Shown: positions 39,883 through 47,870 of the stretch, in pieces
Layout of the letters: every line of letters starts with the position of its first letter
Position numbering within the stretch: position 1 is the first letter of the stretch
From: VGJW01 sp035286125
Lineage (GTDB): Bacteria > Cyanobacteriota > Sericytochromatia > S15B-MN24 > VGJW01
Assembly: GCA_035286125.1 (NCBI GenBank)
Contig: JAYKIS010000037.1
Span: 8,541 to 72,540, forward strand
Direction: 5' to 3'
DNA: 64,000 nt
Made by a program: the position numbers and the translations under genes
The notes under the pieces: model-generated
Told to the model about the DNA's origin: nothing
Database searches by the model: none
Seen by the model: only the letters and a program-made list of their open reading frames with translations

Positions 39883-40586
39883 TCGGGGACATCCTGCTCG
39901 AGGCTCGTGGTGTCAGCCTGCTCGCGGGTGGCCGCATCCTTGCGGACGGCATCGACCTCGAGGTCCGGGCTTCGGAACGGGTCTGTCTCGTGGGGCCTTC
40001 GGGTGCGGGCAAGTCGGTGCTCCTGAAGACGCTCATCGGCGCCATGCGACCTGCCAGTGGCGAGATTCTCCTGCTGGGCGGCGATCCGGCGGTCCTTCCC
40101 GAGGGCATCGCCCGGCATTTGGGCATGGCCTTTCAGGATGGTGCGCTCTTCCCTTCGATGACCGTGGGCGAGAACGTTGCCTTGCCGCTGGAACTGGCCG
40201 GCCTGGCGAGCGAGGTTCGTGACAGGGTGCCCGAGGTGCTCCGTCGGGTCGGCCTCGAGGATGCCTCGGATCGCCGGCCGATGGACCTTTCGGGCGGCAT
40301 GCGAAAGCGTGCCGGGCTCGCTCGTGCGCTGGTCATGAGACCGCGGTTGCTTCTGCTGGACGAACCGACCAGCGGGCTGGATCCCGTCACGGCCCGGGAC
40401 ATGGCCGAGGTCGTGGCGGATGCCGCCGAGGATGCGGGCTTGCTCGTCGTTACCCACGATCCGGTCCTGGTGGCACGCCTCGGGGAGCGGGTCCTGGTCC
40501 TCGAGGGAGGTCGGCTGCGGCCGTCGTCGGGTGACCCGTGGTGGCAGGCCTTCCTCGCGGCAAGTCATGCCGGGCCGCCATGCTAG
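39879..40586 (+). CDS. MlaF-family ABC ATPase
   Basis: A 235-residue cytosolic ATPase that powers phospholipid or other lipid movement between membranes. Walker A GPSGAGKSVLLKTLIG, Q-loop GMAFQDGALFPSMTVGENVA, signature LSGGMRKRAGLARAL and Walker B LLLLDEPTSGLDPVT are intact, with the switch His in VVTHDP. LSGGMRKR is typical of the MlaF/MkL subgroup. The ATG overlaps the permease stop. It is the third gene of the four-gene lipid-transport operon. Confidence 0.93.
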   Translation: MIGDILLEARGVSLLAGGRILADGIDLEVRASERVCLVGPSGAGKSVLLKTLIGAMRPASGEILLLGGDPAVLPEGIARHLGMAFQDGALFPSMTVGENVALPLELAGLASEVRDRVPEVLRRVGLEDASDRRPMDLSGGMRKRAGLARALVMRPRLLLLDEPTSGLDPVTARDMAEVVADAAEDAGLLVVTHDPVLVARLGERVLVLEGGRLRPSSGDPWWQAFLAASHAGPPC

Positions 40587-40596
40587 ACTGCCGCTG

Positions 40597-41475
40597 ATGG
40601 TCCCCGATTGGCGACGCCTGACCCCATGGCGCGGGGGGCTGTTGGCCATGGCCCTGACGCTGGCTGCTGGTGTGGCCTTGTGGTTCGGTCTCTCGCCGGG
40701 CAGTTCGCTCGGCGGGATGCGCGTGACGGCTCGATTCACCGACGTCACCGGGCTGCCCCGGGACGGCGTCGTCCAACTTGGCGGTGTTCCCGTGGGCAGG
40801 GTCGTCAACCTCTCCTGGCGAGAAGGAGCGGCCGAGGTCGCCATGGTCCTCGATCGGCGGTTGGCCTTGCCCCGGGATACCGAGGCCGTCCTGCGGGCCC
40901 GAAGTCTACTGGGCGAGCGCTTCATCGACCTGCGTCCCGGTGCGCGTCCCGATCAGCCGCTCCGGGAGGGTGATCGCCTCGAACGGACCCGCCGCACGCC
41001 TGATCTGGACAGCCTGCTTGGTGCCCTTCCGGCAGCGTCGGTCGAAGGACTTGCTGAAGGAGTCACCGGTACCGTCGTCGAGATGCGCCAGTTGGTACGC
41101 CGGCTGGATGCCACACTCGACCGGGTCGACAGGACGTTGGCAGTCGTGGAGCGCCTGTCGGTCGAGACCGGCAAGGACGTGGGAACCCTGCGCCAGATGG
41201 CCGAGGAGCTGCGGCCTGCGCTGCAGGGCACGCTCAGGGATACGGGTCGTGCGGCGCGTACGCTCGATCGGGTGCTTGACCGTGAGGTCGCGGCGTTCCT
41301 TGCCGAGGGTACCCGGACTGTGCACAGACTCGACAAGCTCTCCTTGCGCCTGGACGGAACGCTGGTGCGTCTCGATCCGGTGCTGGACCAGGCGAAGGAG
41401 GTGGTCGACCCCGACTATCTGCGACGCCTCTTCCGCGAGGAAGGCGTCCGGGTCCACGTCGCGCCGTTCCGCTGA
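40597..41475 (+). CDS. MlaD-family MCE substrate-binding protein
   Basis: A 292-residue periplasmic protein anchored by one N-terminal helix (LLAMALTLAAGVALWFGLSP). The single MCE domain follows with VTARFTDVTGLPRDGVVQLG, GVPVGRVVNLSW, ALPRDTEAVLRARSLLGERF and IDLRPGARPDQPL. The remaining 150 residues form a long helix with coiled-coil features (LVRRLDATLDRVDRTLAVVE), as in proteins that make a needle or tube toward the outer membrane. The ATG starts 10 bases after the ATPase stop. Confidence 0.9.
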   Translation: MVPDWRRLTPWRGGLLAMALTLAAGVALWFGLSPGSSLGGMRVTARFTDVTGLPRDGVVQLGGVPVGRVVNLSWREGAAEVAMVLDRRLALPRDTEAVLRARSLLGERFIDLRPGARPDQPLREGDRLERTRRTPDLDSLLGALPAASVEGLAEGVTGTVVEMRQLVRRLDATLDRVDRTLAVVERLSVETGKDVGTLRQMAEELRPALQGTLRDTGRAARTLDRVLDREVAAFLAEGTRTVHRLDKLSLRLDGTLVRLDPVLDQAKEVVDPDYLRRLFREEGVRVHVAPFR

Positions 41476-41487
41476 CCCGTACGGGCG

Positions 41488-42021
41488 TCAGTAGTCGACG
41501 CGCAGCCTTGGCTGGGTAGCGTCGCGTTCGGCCGTTGCCTCGGCCGCCTGCCAGGCCTCCCACGCCCCCAGTCCCCAGGGGACCATCGCGGCAAGCATGC
41601 CCAGGGCGGCACCGGGCAACAGGTTGCCATCGGCGCCGATGAAGCGGCCGGTGAACAGGGCCTGGCTCGCAAGGCCGACAAAGGCTCCGCTGGCCATCGT
41701 CACGCCGGCGACGGTCCAGCCTCGTCCCTGCTGGCCCAGCCAGATCTGTCCGCCACCCGGCAGGGCTACGCCCATGCCCATGGCGATCCATGGATTAGGT
41801 GCCGTCGCGAGGGCGATGGTTTCCCGGGGCACCTTGACGACACCCGAGGCCGTGACGACCTCGAGCGTGCTCTCGTCCTGCTTCTGGATACGGCCCTCCA
41901 GCCGGGTGCCGTTCCGCAGATACAGGGTTTCGGCGCTGGCAGGGCCTGCGTGCAGCAGCACCGGAGCGGCCATCAGGCTCGCCAGCGTGACGGCGGGGAG
42001 GGGCGGGGAAAGGGATGGCAC
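41488..42021 (-). CDS. Exported/membrane protein of unknown function, 177 residues
   Basis: The GTG start (GAGGA 5 bases upstream) gives a signal peptide (TLASLMAAPVLLHAGPASAE) followed by a short strand-rich domain (TLYLRNGTRLEGRIQKQDES, TLEVVTASGVVKVPRETIAL), a pattern seen in small envelope proteins, and then three hydrophobic segments (IAMGMGVALPGGGQIWLGQQ, VAGVTMASGAFVGLASQALF, AALGMLAAMVPWGLGAWEAW). The Gly-rich membrane part recalls small TM2-like or DUF5683-like proteins. Function is unknown. Its start lies 8 bases after the glcE stop, so it may be co-transcribed with glcDE. Confidence 0.75.
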   Translation of the reverse strand: MPSLSPPLPAVTLASLMAAPVLLHAGPASAETLYLRNGTRLEGRIQKQDESTLEVVTASGVVKVPRETIALATAPNPWIAMGMGVALPGGGQIWLGQQGRGWTVAGVTMASGAFVGLASQALFTGRFIGADGNLLPGAALGMLAAMVPWGLGAWEAWQAAEATAERDATQPRLRVDY

Positions 42022-42029
42022 GGGATTCC

Positions 42030-43220
42030 TCAAGCCAGACAACCGGGCAAGGCGTCCGGGTTCATGATGTCGTCCGGATCGCAGGTCCGCTTGAGGGCCA
42101 GCCCCAGACCGCCATCCGTTCGGGATGGCCCTTGCTGGCCCGCCCCCGGGCCGACGACGATCTGCCACAGTCCTCCGCCTGCCTCGACCCAGTTGTGGAT
42201 CGGAGGAGCCGGCATGTCGGGATCTCCCCACAAGGCAAGGTCTAGCCGTCCCCTTCCGGGGTCTCCCGAGAAGGCCCAGCGTCGCCCCTCGGCCTTTCTC
42301 GTCTCCAGCCAGCCGGCAAGGGTCTGCAGGGTCGGGATGATCCGTGAGGGCAGGATGGCGAGGGTCCATGCCAGCCTTGGGGGATCCGGATCGGCCCAGA
42401 GGGGGCCGAGGCTCCGGTGGCGACAGGCTGCGGGCAGCGAATCCGAACCGGATACGGGCCACCGCGCCGAAACGGCCCGGACGACGAGCGAAGCGCCTTC
42501 GAGGCCGGCCAGCAGGCTCCATGAGAGGGGGGTGCCCCACGGCAGCCCCTCGACCGGCTGCCATGCGAGGGCATCCTCTCGGGCAGGCGTCGCCGAGGTG
42601 ATGCGGAGCCACGTCAGAGGCGCATGCCACCAGGGCTGCAGGGCCTCCGACAGAGGCTCGGCGCCATTGCCTTCCTGTCTGAACTCGACCCAAGCCTCGG
42701 GTGCCGGCGCGACCTTGAAGGTCACGGATAGCAGCAGGCCCAGCGTGCCTCGGCTGCCGCACCACAGCCGGACGGCGTCATACCCGGCGACGTTCTTGAC
42801 GACCCGAGCGCCGATGCGCTGGGGCACACCCGATCCCAGGACGGTATCCGCGCCAAGGACCCAGGCGCGCGGCATGCCTCGCCCGTGAAGGCGCGGGCCT
42901 GTGGTGCCGTGGGCGACCAGCCCGCCGACAGTACCTCCCTCGGGTGCATCGAGGGGCAATGCCTGGCCTTCGATGGAGAGGCGGTCGGCAAGCTCGGCAA
43001 CGGTCATGCCTGCCGGTGCCGTCACGATGAGGTCTTCGGGGTGGTGGAGCCATTCGCCTGCGCTTGCGAGGACCCGCACCTCCCGGCCCTGCGGGGTGCC
43101 GGACAGGGGGCGTGTCCCCCCGCCGACCGGCCTGAGCAGGGTGCGGGTGGCCCGAGCCTCCCGGATGAGGCGCACGGCTTCTTCCGGATGAGCGATTCGC
43201 AGGCTGGTGGCGTCGCTCAT
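42030..43220 (-). CDS. glcE: Glycolate oxidase FAD-binding subunit GlcE
   Basis: A 396-residue protein of the FAD-linked oxidase family acting with GlcD. The FAD-binding PCMH region is seen as RPVGGGTRPLSGTPQG, EDLIVTAPAGMTVAELADRL, LPLDAPEGGTVGGLVAHGTT and IGARVVKNVAGYDAVRLWCG, where KNVAGYD is diagnostic for GlcE. The C-terminal half is less conserved and ends with a dehydrogenase tail (CDPDDIMNPDALPG). The ATG overlaps the glcD stop (ATGA). The Fe-S subunit glcF is not found next to it. Confidence 0.9.
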   Translation of the reverse strand: MSDATSLRIAHPEEAVRLIREARATRTLLRPVGGGTRPLSGTPQGREVRVLASAGEWLHHPEDLIVTAPAGMTVAELADRLSIEGQALPLDAPEGGTVGGLVAHGTTGPRLHGRGMPRAWVLGADTVLGSGVPQRIGARVVKNVAGYDAVRLWCGSRGTLGLLLSVTFKVAPAPEAWVEFRQEGNGAEPLSEALQPWWHAPLTWLRITSATPAREDALAWQPVEGLPWGTPLSWSLLAGLEGASLVVRAVSARWPVSGSDSLPAACRHRSLGPLWADPDPPRLAWTLAILPSRIIPTLQTLAGWLETRKAEGRRWAFSGDPGRGRLDLALWGDPDMPAPPIHNWVEAGGGLWQIVVGPGAGQQGPSRTDGGLGLALKRTCDPDDIMNPDALPGCLA

Positions 43221-44632
43221 CGGGGTTGGTCCTCGAGGCAGGAGCGGATAGGCAGGGCCTTGTCGGGGTTCCATCTCCCCCATGGGTCCCAGGCATGGCG
43301 GACGGCCTGCTGCCACGCCAGGGCGTCGGCATCGAACATCTTCCCGAGCGCGGCACGCTTTTCGAGGCCTATGCCGTGTTCGCCGGTCAGGGTGCCCCCC
43401 ATGGCCATGCACATGTCGAGGATGTCGAGGCCGGCCTGCTCGACGGCACGGACCCGTTCCGGATCGGCTGCATCGAAAAGGACCACGGGGTGCAGATTGC
43501 CATCGCCGGCGTGAAAGACGTTGGCGATGGCAAGGCCGTGGGAGTGGCCGATTTCCGCGATTCTTTCCAGGGCCTCGGGCAGCAGGGACGGCCGGATCAC
43601 GCCGTCCTGGATGATCTGGGCCGGGGCCAGCCGGCCCAGGGCGGCTACCGCTTTCTTGCGCGCCAGCCACAAGCGATCACGTGCCGCAGGGTCGTGGGCC
43701 GTGTGCACCGGGTTGGCACCTGCCGCGACGAGCACGGTCTCGAGGAGGCACGCCTCGGCCGCGACCTCGGGCGGGGTCCCGTCGAGCTCGATCAGCAGCA
43801 GGGCCGCGGCCTCCCGAGGCAAGCCGGCGGCGAAGGCATCCTCGACTGCCGCGACGACCTGCCTGTCGACCATTTCGAGGGCCGCAGGAAGAATGCCGCC
43901 CTTCAGGATCCGACCGACCCCCTCGGCTGCGGCGCGGACCGTCGAGAAGGCCGCAAGGACCGTGTGCACGGCCTGGGGACGGGGGACCAGCCTGACGGTT
44001 GCCTCGGCCAGGAAGCCGAGCGTTCCCTCGCTGCCCGTGAAGACCCCGAGCAGGTCGAGGCCGTGCCCGAGGCCCGTGGGATGTCCGAGCTCCACGATGG
44101 AGCCATCGCCCCGGACGACGCGGGCGGCGAGGACGTGTTGCACGGTCATCCCGTGCTTCAGCGTGTGGGGGCCTCCCGCATTCTCGGCGATGTTGCCCCC
44201 GAGCGTGCACGTCGACTGGCTCGAGGGATCGGGAGCAAACGTCAGGCCCAGGGGGCGCACCATCGCGTCGAGGTGCGCGTTGACCACACCCGGTTGCACG
44301 ACTGCGAGGCCATCCTGCGCGGACAGGGCCAGGATCCGCCGCATCCCCGAGGTCAGGACGACGACGGCATCCGGACTGGGCGTTGCGCCACCCGAGAGGC
44401 CCGTGCCGGCGCCCCTTGGCGTGAGGCACACGTCGTGCCGGGTCGCCCACCGGCAAAGCGTGACGAGGTCTCCCGTGGTCTCCGGCCGGACGACGGCCTG
44501 GGCCTTCATGCTGGCCAGCACATAGGCGTCACGATCATAGGCCCGCGCGATCGCCGGGCCGGACAGGACCTTGGTCGACCCGAGGCTGCGGGTCAACTCG
44601 GCGAGGGCCATGGCGGAAGGTGGAGTCGGCAC
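43217..44632 (-). CDS. glcD: Glycolate oxidase subunit GlcD (FAD-linked oxidase)
   Basis: A 471-residue flavoprotein that oxidises glycolate or a related 2-hydroxy acid. FAD-binding motifs: RPETTGDLVTLCRWATRHDV, LTPRGAGTGLSGGATPSPDA, GLTFAPDPSSQSTCTLGGNI and AENAGGPHTLKHGMT. The C-terminal domain has NVFHAGDGNLHPVVLFD and GTLTGEHGIGLEKRA, conserved in D-lactate/glycolate dehydrogenases. The GTG start at 44632 was preferred over ATG 44611 because a TAGCAT box lies 6 bases before it; neither has a Shine-Dalgarno. It is the first gene of glcD-glcE. Confidence 0.92.
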   Translation of the reverse strand: MPTPPSAMALAELTRSLGSTKVLSGPAIARAYDRDAYVLASMKAQAVVRPETTGDLVTLCRWATRHDVCLTPRGAGTGLSGGATPSPDAVVVLTSGMRRILALSAQDGLAVVQPGVVNAHLDAMVRPLGLTFAPDPSSQSTCTLGGNIAENAGGPHTLKHGMTVQHVLAARVVRGDGSIVELGHPTGLGHGLDLLGVFTGSEGTLGFLAEATVRLVPRPQAVHTVLAAFSTVRAAAEGVGRILKGGILPAALEMVDRQVVAAVEDAFAAGLPREAAALLLIELDGTPPEVAAEACLLETVLVAAGANPVHTAHDPAARDRLWLARKKAVAALGRLAPAQIIQDGVIRPSLLPEALERIAEIGHSHGLAIANVFHAGDGNLHPVVLFDAADPERVRAVEQAGLDILDMCMAMGGTLTGEHGIGLEKRAALGKMFDADALAWQQAVRHAWDPWGRWNPDKALPIRSCLEDQPR

Positions 44633-44638
44633 CAGGCC

Positions 44639-44644
44639 ATGCTA
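44639..44644 (-). promoter_or_regulatory. -10 element of glcD, leaderless-type spacing
   Basis: TAGCAT on the minus strand, 6 bases before the GTG start of glcD. It lies close to, and divergent from, the ribE promoter, so the two promoters share about 50 bases. Confidence 0.45.
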
Positions 44645-44658
44645 AGCCATCCCGCAAA

Positions 44659-44688
44659 TTGGCCCTCCGTGCCCGATTCGGGTACCAT
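44659..44688 (+). promoter_or_regulatory. Promoter of the ribE-ribBA-ribH operon
   Basis: TTGGCC at 44659-44664 and TACCAT at 44683-44688 are 18 bases apart. Transcription would begin near 44695, within 3 bases of the GTG at 44698. The 28 bases before the alternative TTG start contain a small GTGGC/GCCAC hairpin and no FMN-riboswitch-like sequence. Confidence 0.55.
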
Positions 44689-44697
44689 GGCCCCGTA

Positions 44698-45333
44698 GTG
44701 GCAGGCGCCACGCGTCTATTTGCCTTGTTTACAGGTCTTGTTGAAGCCATCGGACGTGTCCAAGCCCGACACGAAGGCCGATTTACCTTTGCGGCCCCCT
44801 TTGCCTCCGAATTGGTGCGCGGAGAGTCCGTGGCCGTCTCGGGTGCCTGCCTGACGGTGGTGGATGTCGAGGGCGCGGGCTTCACAGTCGACGTCTCGGA
44901 GACAACACTTGCCATGACGACGATGGGAAGCTGGCAGCCTGGCAGGGAAGTCAACCTCGAGCGTGCCTTGGCCCTCGGTGATCGCCTGGGCGGGCACCTC
45001 GTTTCCGGCCATGTCGAGGGCCTCGCGACCCTCGCCGCTGTCACGCCCCTGCCTGAGGGCGCCTACCGCTTGCAGTTCTCCGTCTCCCGGGATCAGCTTG
45101 CCCTGATGCTGCCCCAGGGGTCGATCGCGGTCGACGGCGTCTCCTTGACCCTGAACGACGTGACTGACGACGGCTTTACGGTGACGATCATCCCCGAGAC
45201 GTGGGCCCGGACAACGCTGTCCAGGTTGGTGCCGGGCGATCCCGTCCATCTAGAGAACGACATGCTGGCCAGGCATGTCCATCGCTGCCTCCAGCCGTGG
45301 CTGGAGAGGTTCGCCGCGCGAGGAGGCGCGTAA
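44698..45333 (+). CDS. ribE: Riboflavin synthase alpha chain
   Basis: Dismutates two 6,7-dimethyl-8-ribityllumazines into riboflavin. The tandem lumazine-binding repeats are clear: LFTGLVEAIGRVQ, SVAVSGACLTVVDV, FTVDVSETTLAMTTMGSWQP, RLGGHLVSGHVEG in the first and SIAVDGVSLTLNDV, FTVTIIPETWARTTLSRL in the second. The family normally starts M-FTG, which would be the TTG at 44725 (202 residues). I list GTG 44698 (211 residues) because the promoter places the RNA 5' end almost at that codon and the TTG has no ribosome-binding site. The gene is 4 bases upstream of ribBA. Confidence 0.9.
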   Translation: MAGATRLFALFTGLVEAIGRVQARHEGRFTFAAPFASELVRGESVAVSGACLTVVDVEGAGFTVDVSETTLAMTTMGSWQPGREVNLERALALGDRLGGHLVSGHVEGLATLAAVTPLPEGAYRLQFSVSRDQLALMLPQGSIAVDGVSLTLNDVTDDGFTVTIIPETWARTTLSRLVPGDPVHLENDMLARHVHRCLQPWLERFAARGGA

Positions 45334-45337
45334 CACC

Positions 45338-46534
45338 ATGACTCAGCTCGCAGAAATGCCCGAAGTCCTCGAGGCCCTTCGCCGGGGCGAGATGGTCGTC
45401 GTCGTCGACGACGAGGATCGCGAGAACGAGGGTGACCTCGTCATGATCGCCGAGCACGCGACGCCTGAGGCGATCAACTTCATGGCCACGCACGGCCGGG
45501 GCCTGATTTGTCTGACGCTGACGCCCGAGCGGGGCAAGGCCCTCGACCTGGGCCTGATGGTGCCCGAGAACGAGGGAACCGACGGCACGGCCTTCACGGT
45601 CTCGATCGATGCCGTACATGGCGCCACGACCGGCATCTCGGCCAAGGATCGGGCCAGGACCGTCGCCGTGTGCCTCGATCCCGCCTCCCGGCCCGAGGAC
45701 CTCAGGCGTCCCGGTCATATCTTCCCCCTGATTGCCAAGCCAGGCGGCGTCCTTGCCCGCGCTGGCCATACCGAGGCCGCCTGTGACCTCGCGCGCCTTG
45801 CCGGTAGCGAGCCTGCCGGCCTCATCTGCGAGGTGCTGCGTGACGATGGCGACATGGCTCGCCTGCCCGACCTGCTGGTCTTCGCGCGGACCCATGGTCT
45901 GCTGATCACGTCCGTGGCCAAGGTCATCGCCTGGCGGCTCGAGCGGGAGCGCTTCGTCGTACGCAAGACCGAAGCCCGTCTGCCGACCCGCCACGGCGAG
46001 TTCAAGGTCGTCGGCTACGAGAACGTCCTGACCGGCGGGCAGCATCTCGCCCTGGTGATGGGTGATCCGACCCGGGAAGGCGTGCTGGTGCGCATGCATT
46101 CCGAATGCCTCACGGGTGATGCCTTCGGGTCGTTGCGGTGCGACTGCGGGCAGCAGCGCGAGGCGGCGCTCGAGGCCATTGCCCGGGAAGGGCACGGCGT
46201 CTTCGTGTACCTGCGCCAGGAGGGCCGGGGCATCGGCCTGCTCAACAAGCTTCATGCCTACCGCTTGCAGGATGAAGGCATGGATACCGTCGAGGCCAAC
46301 CTCGAGCTCGGCTTCCCGCCCGACCTGCGCGACTACGGTCAGGGAGCCCAGATCCTCGTTGAGCTGGGTGTCCGGCAGATGCGGCTGCTGACCAACAACC
46401 CCCGCAAGGTGGTCGCCCTCGAAGGGTATGGCCTCGAGGTCGGGGGACGCGTGCCGATGCCGGTGGAGCGCAACGCGTACAATGAAAGTTACTTGCGCAC
46501 CAAGGCCGAAAAGCTGGGGCACATCCTGTCCTGA
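45338..46534 (+). CDS. ribBA: Bifunctional DHBP synthase / GTP cyclohydrolase II
   Basis: Supplies both precursors of riboflavin. In the 398-residue protein the N-terminal RibB domain shows VVVVDDEDRENEGDLVMIAE, FMATHGRGLICLTL, GTDGTAFTVSIDA and RRPGHIFPLIAKPGGVLARA. The C-terminal RibA domain shows VRMHSECLTGDAFGSLRCDC with the three zinc cysteines, YLRQEGRGIGLLNKLHAY and RLLTNNPRKVVALEGYG. The length is standard. AGGAGG lies about 10 bases before the ATG, spanning the end of ribE. Confidence 0.97.
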   Translation: MTQLAEMPEVLEALRRGEMVVVVDDEDRENEGDLVMIAEHATPEAINFMATHGRGLICLTLTPERGKALDLGLMVPENEGTDGTAFTVSIDAVHGATTGISAKDRARTVAVCLDPASRPEDLRRPGHIFPLIAKPGGVLARAGHTEAACDLARLAGSEPAGLICEVLRDDGDMARLPDLLVFARTHGLLITSVAKVIAWRLERERFVVRKTEARLPTRHGEFKVVGYENVLTGGQHLALVMGDPTREGVLVRMHSECLTGDAFGSLRCDCGQQREAALEAIAREGHGVFVYLRQEGRGIGLLNKLHAYRLQDEGMDTVEANLELGFPPDLRDYGQGAQILVELGVRQMRLLTNNPRKVVALEGYGLEVGGRVPMPVERNAYNESYLRTKAEKLGHILS

Positions 46535-46550
46535 GACAGGGGAGGCAATC

Positions 46551-47039
46551 ATGTCGGACAGGCTCGAAGGCGGACTTTCCGGTACGGGAAGGCGCTTTGC
46601 CATTGTCGCGTCGCGGTTCAATGATTTGGTGGTCGAGCGTCTGGTTGCCGGCGCCCGCGACGCGCTGATCCGGCATGGCGTGGCTGCGGAAGACCTGGTC
46701 GAGGTCTGGGCTCCGGGTGCCTTCGAGCTCCCCGTCGTGACGGCCGGTTTGTTGCGCGATCGTCCCGACCTCGACGGCGTCGTGGTCCTCGGGTGTGTCA
46801 TCCGTGGGGATACGGCGCATTTCGAACACGTCGCCTCGCCCGTGGCCGCGCAACTGGCGGCACTGGCCCGGGAGTCGGTCAAACCAGTCGGTTTCGGTGT
46901 CCTGACCACCGATACGCTCGAGCAAGCGCTCCAGCGTGCCGGCGCCAAGGCCGGCAACAAGGGTTGGGAGGCGGCCATGGCCGTCCTCGAGACGGCCAAT
47001 CTCCTGCTCCGCATCCAGGGTGCCCCGCTGCGCCGTTAG
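46551..47039 (+). CDS. ribH: 6,7-dimethyl-8-ribityllumazine synthase
   Basis: Condenses the two RibBA-derived intermediates into the lumazine substrate of RibE and usually assembles as an icosahedral shell or a pentamer. The 162-residue protein shows FAIVASRFNDLVVERLVAGA, VWAPGAFELPVVTAGLL, VVVLGCVIRGDTAHFEHVAS, VGFGVLTTDTLEQALQRAG and GNKGWEAAMAVLETANLL. The His in DTAHFEHV is the proposed catalytic base. GGGGAGG lies 5 bases before the ATG. RibD, the deaminase/reductase, is not in this operon and must be elsewhere. Confidence 0.96.
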   Translation: MSDRLEGGLSGTGRRFAIVASRFNDLVVERLVAGARDALIRHGVAAEDLVEVWAPGAFELPVVTAGLLRDRPDLDGVVVLGCVIRGDTAHFEHVASPVAAQLAALARESVKPVGFGVLTTDTLEQALQRAGAKAGNKGWEAAMAVLETANLLLRIQGAPLRR

Positions 47040-47094
47040 GCGTCCGGTGGCGAGGGGTACGCAAGGCTTGTCCTCGCTCCCTTCCGGAATGCTG

Positions 47095-47868
47095 ATGCCT
47101 GTCGTCTCACGTCGTGTCCTGCCCTTGCTGGCCACAGGCCTGCCGTGCGTGGTGCTGTGGGCGTGCTCGACACAGCCCCAGGGGTCGGCGACCACCACGG
47201 GTGCCAACCCGGTGCTGCCCCTGTCCGTCGGGGTGCAGGCAGGAACACCTCGTCCCCTGGTCTCGGCTTCCCCGACGACGCCGCCGCCGCTCTTCAAGCC
47301 GGTGACGCCCACGCCTGCGCCCACTCCCACGCCGACCCTGGTCCCGATGGGTATCGCCATCGAACCGGCCGTGGCGCGCAACGAAGCCTATGCGTTCAAC
47401 CAATTCTTCGTTCCTGCCGTCCCGGGCGAGGCCGAGAAACCCGACCTGCCCTACACGCGCGAGTGGGTTTCCGTCATCCAGTTCGGTCGTCCCGCCGGGG
47501 ATGCCCTGCCCTCCGTCGTGGAAACGACCCAGCCCGTTCTCGGCGCGTGGACGCTCTCTGCGACCGGCCGACGTGCGGCCATCGGTGCGGCAACGCCGGA
47601 ACCCGGTGCCTTCGTCCTGTTGACGGCCTTGCAGCCTGCGACGGCCTCCGAAGCTGCCGTCGCGACGGCCAGTCACGCCCGTATCCGGATCCTGCCCCAG
47701 GCGGAGCCCTTCCTGGGTGAGGTCACGGCCCTCCTGACGGTGGCGCCTGCGGTGCCTGTCGCGTTCGTGCCCAGCCTGCCCGTGGCGCGGCGCGTGGCGA
47801 CTGTCTCGATCGAGGCAGCCAATGTCGGGACGCCGCTGTTCCAGATCACTGGGCTGGGAGGACGGTAA
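47095..47868 (+). CDS. Putative lipoprotein with Pro/Thr-rich spacer
   Basis: A 257-residue exported protein. The signal peptide (VLPLLATGLPCVVLWACSTQ) ends in a lipobox-like Cys. A Pro/Thr/Ser spacer (TPAPTPTPTLVPMG) precedes a domain of mostly short strands (YTREWVSVIQFGRPAG, GAWTLSATGRRAAIGAATPE, AVATASHARIRILPQAE). I see no known family. The gene ends 2 bases before the large beta-propeller lipoprotein gene, so the two proteins are likely co-produced and perhaps partners. ATG 47089 is an equally possible start. Confidence 0.75.
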   Translation: MPVVSRRVLPLLATGLPCVVLWACSTQPQGSATTTGANPVLPLSVGVQAGTPRPLVSASPTTPPPLFKPVTPTPAPTPTPTLVPMGIAIEPAVARNEAYAFNQFFVPAVPGEAEKPDLPYTREWVSVIQFGRPAGDALPSVVETTQPVLGAWTLSATGRRAAIGAATPEPGAFVLLTALQPATASEAAVATASHARIRILPQAEPFLGEVTALLTVAPAVPVAFVPSLPVARRVATVSIEAANVGTPLFQITGLGGR

Positions 47869-47870
47869 CC

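Noticed and set aside
44689..44730. FMN riboswitch before the riboflavin operon
   Set aside because: The interval from the promoter to ribE is about 30 bases, far too short, and lacks the RFN conserved sequences.
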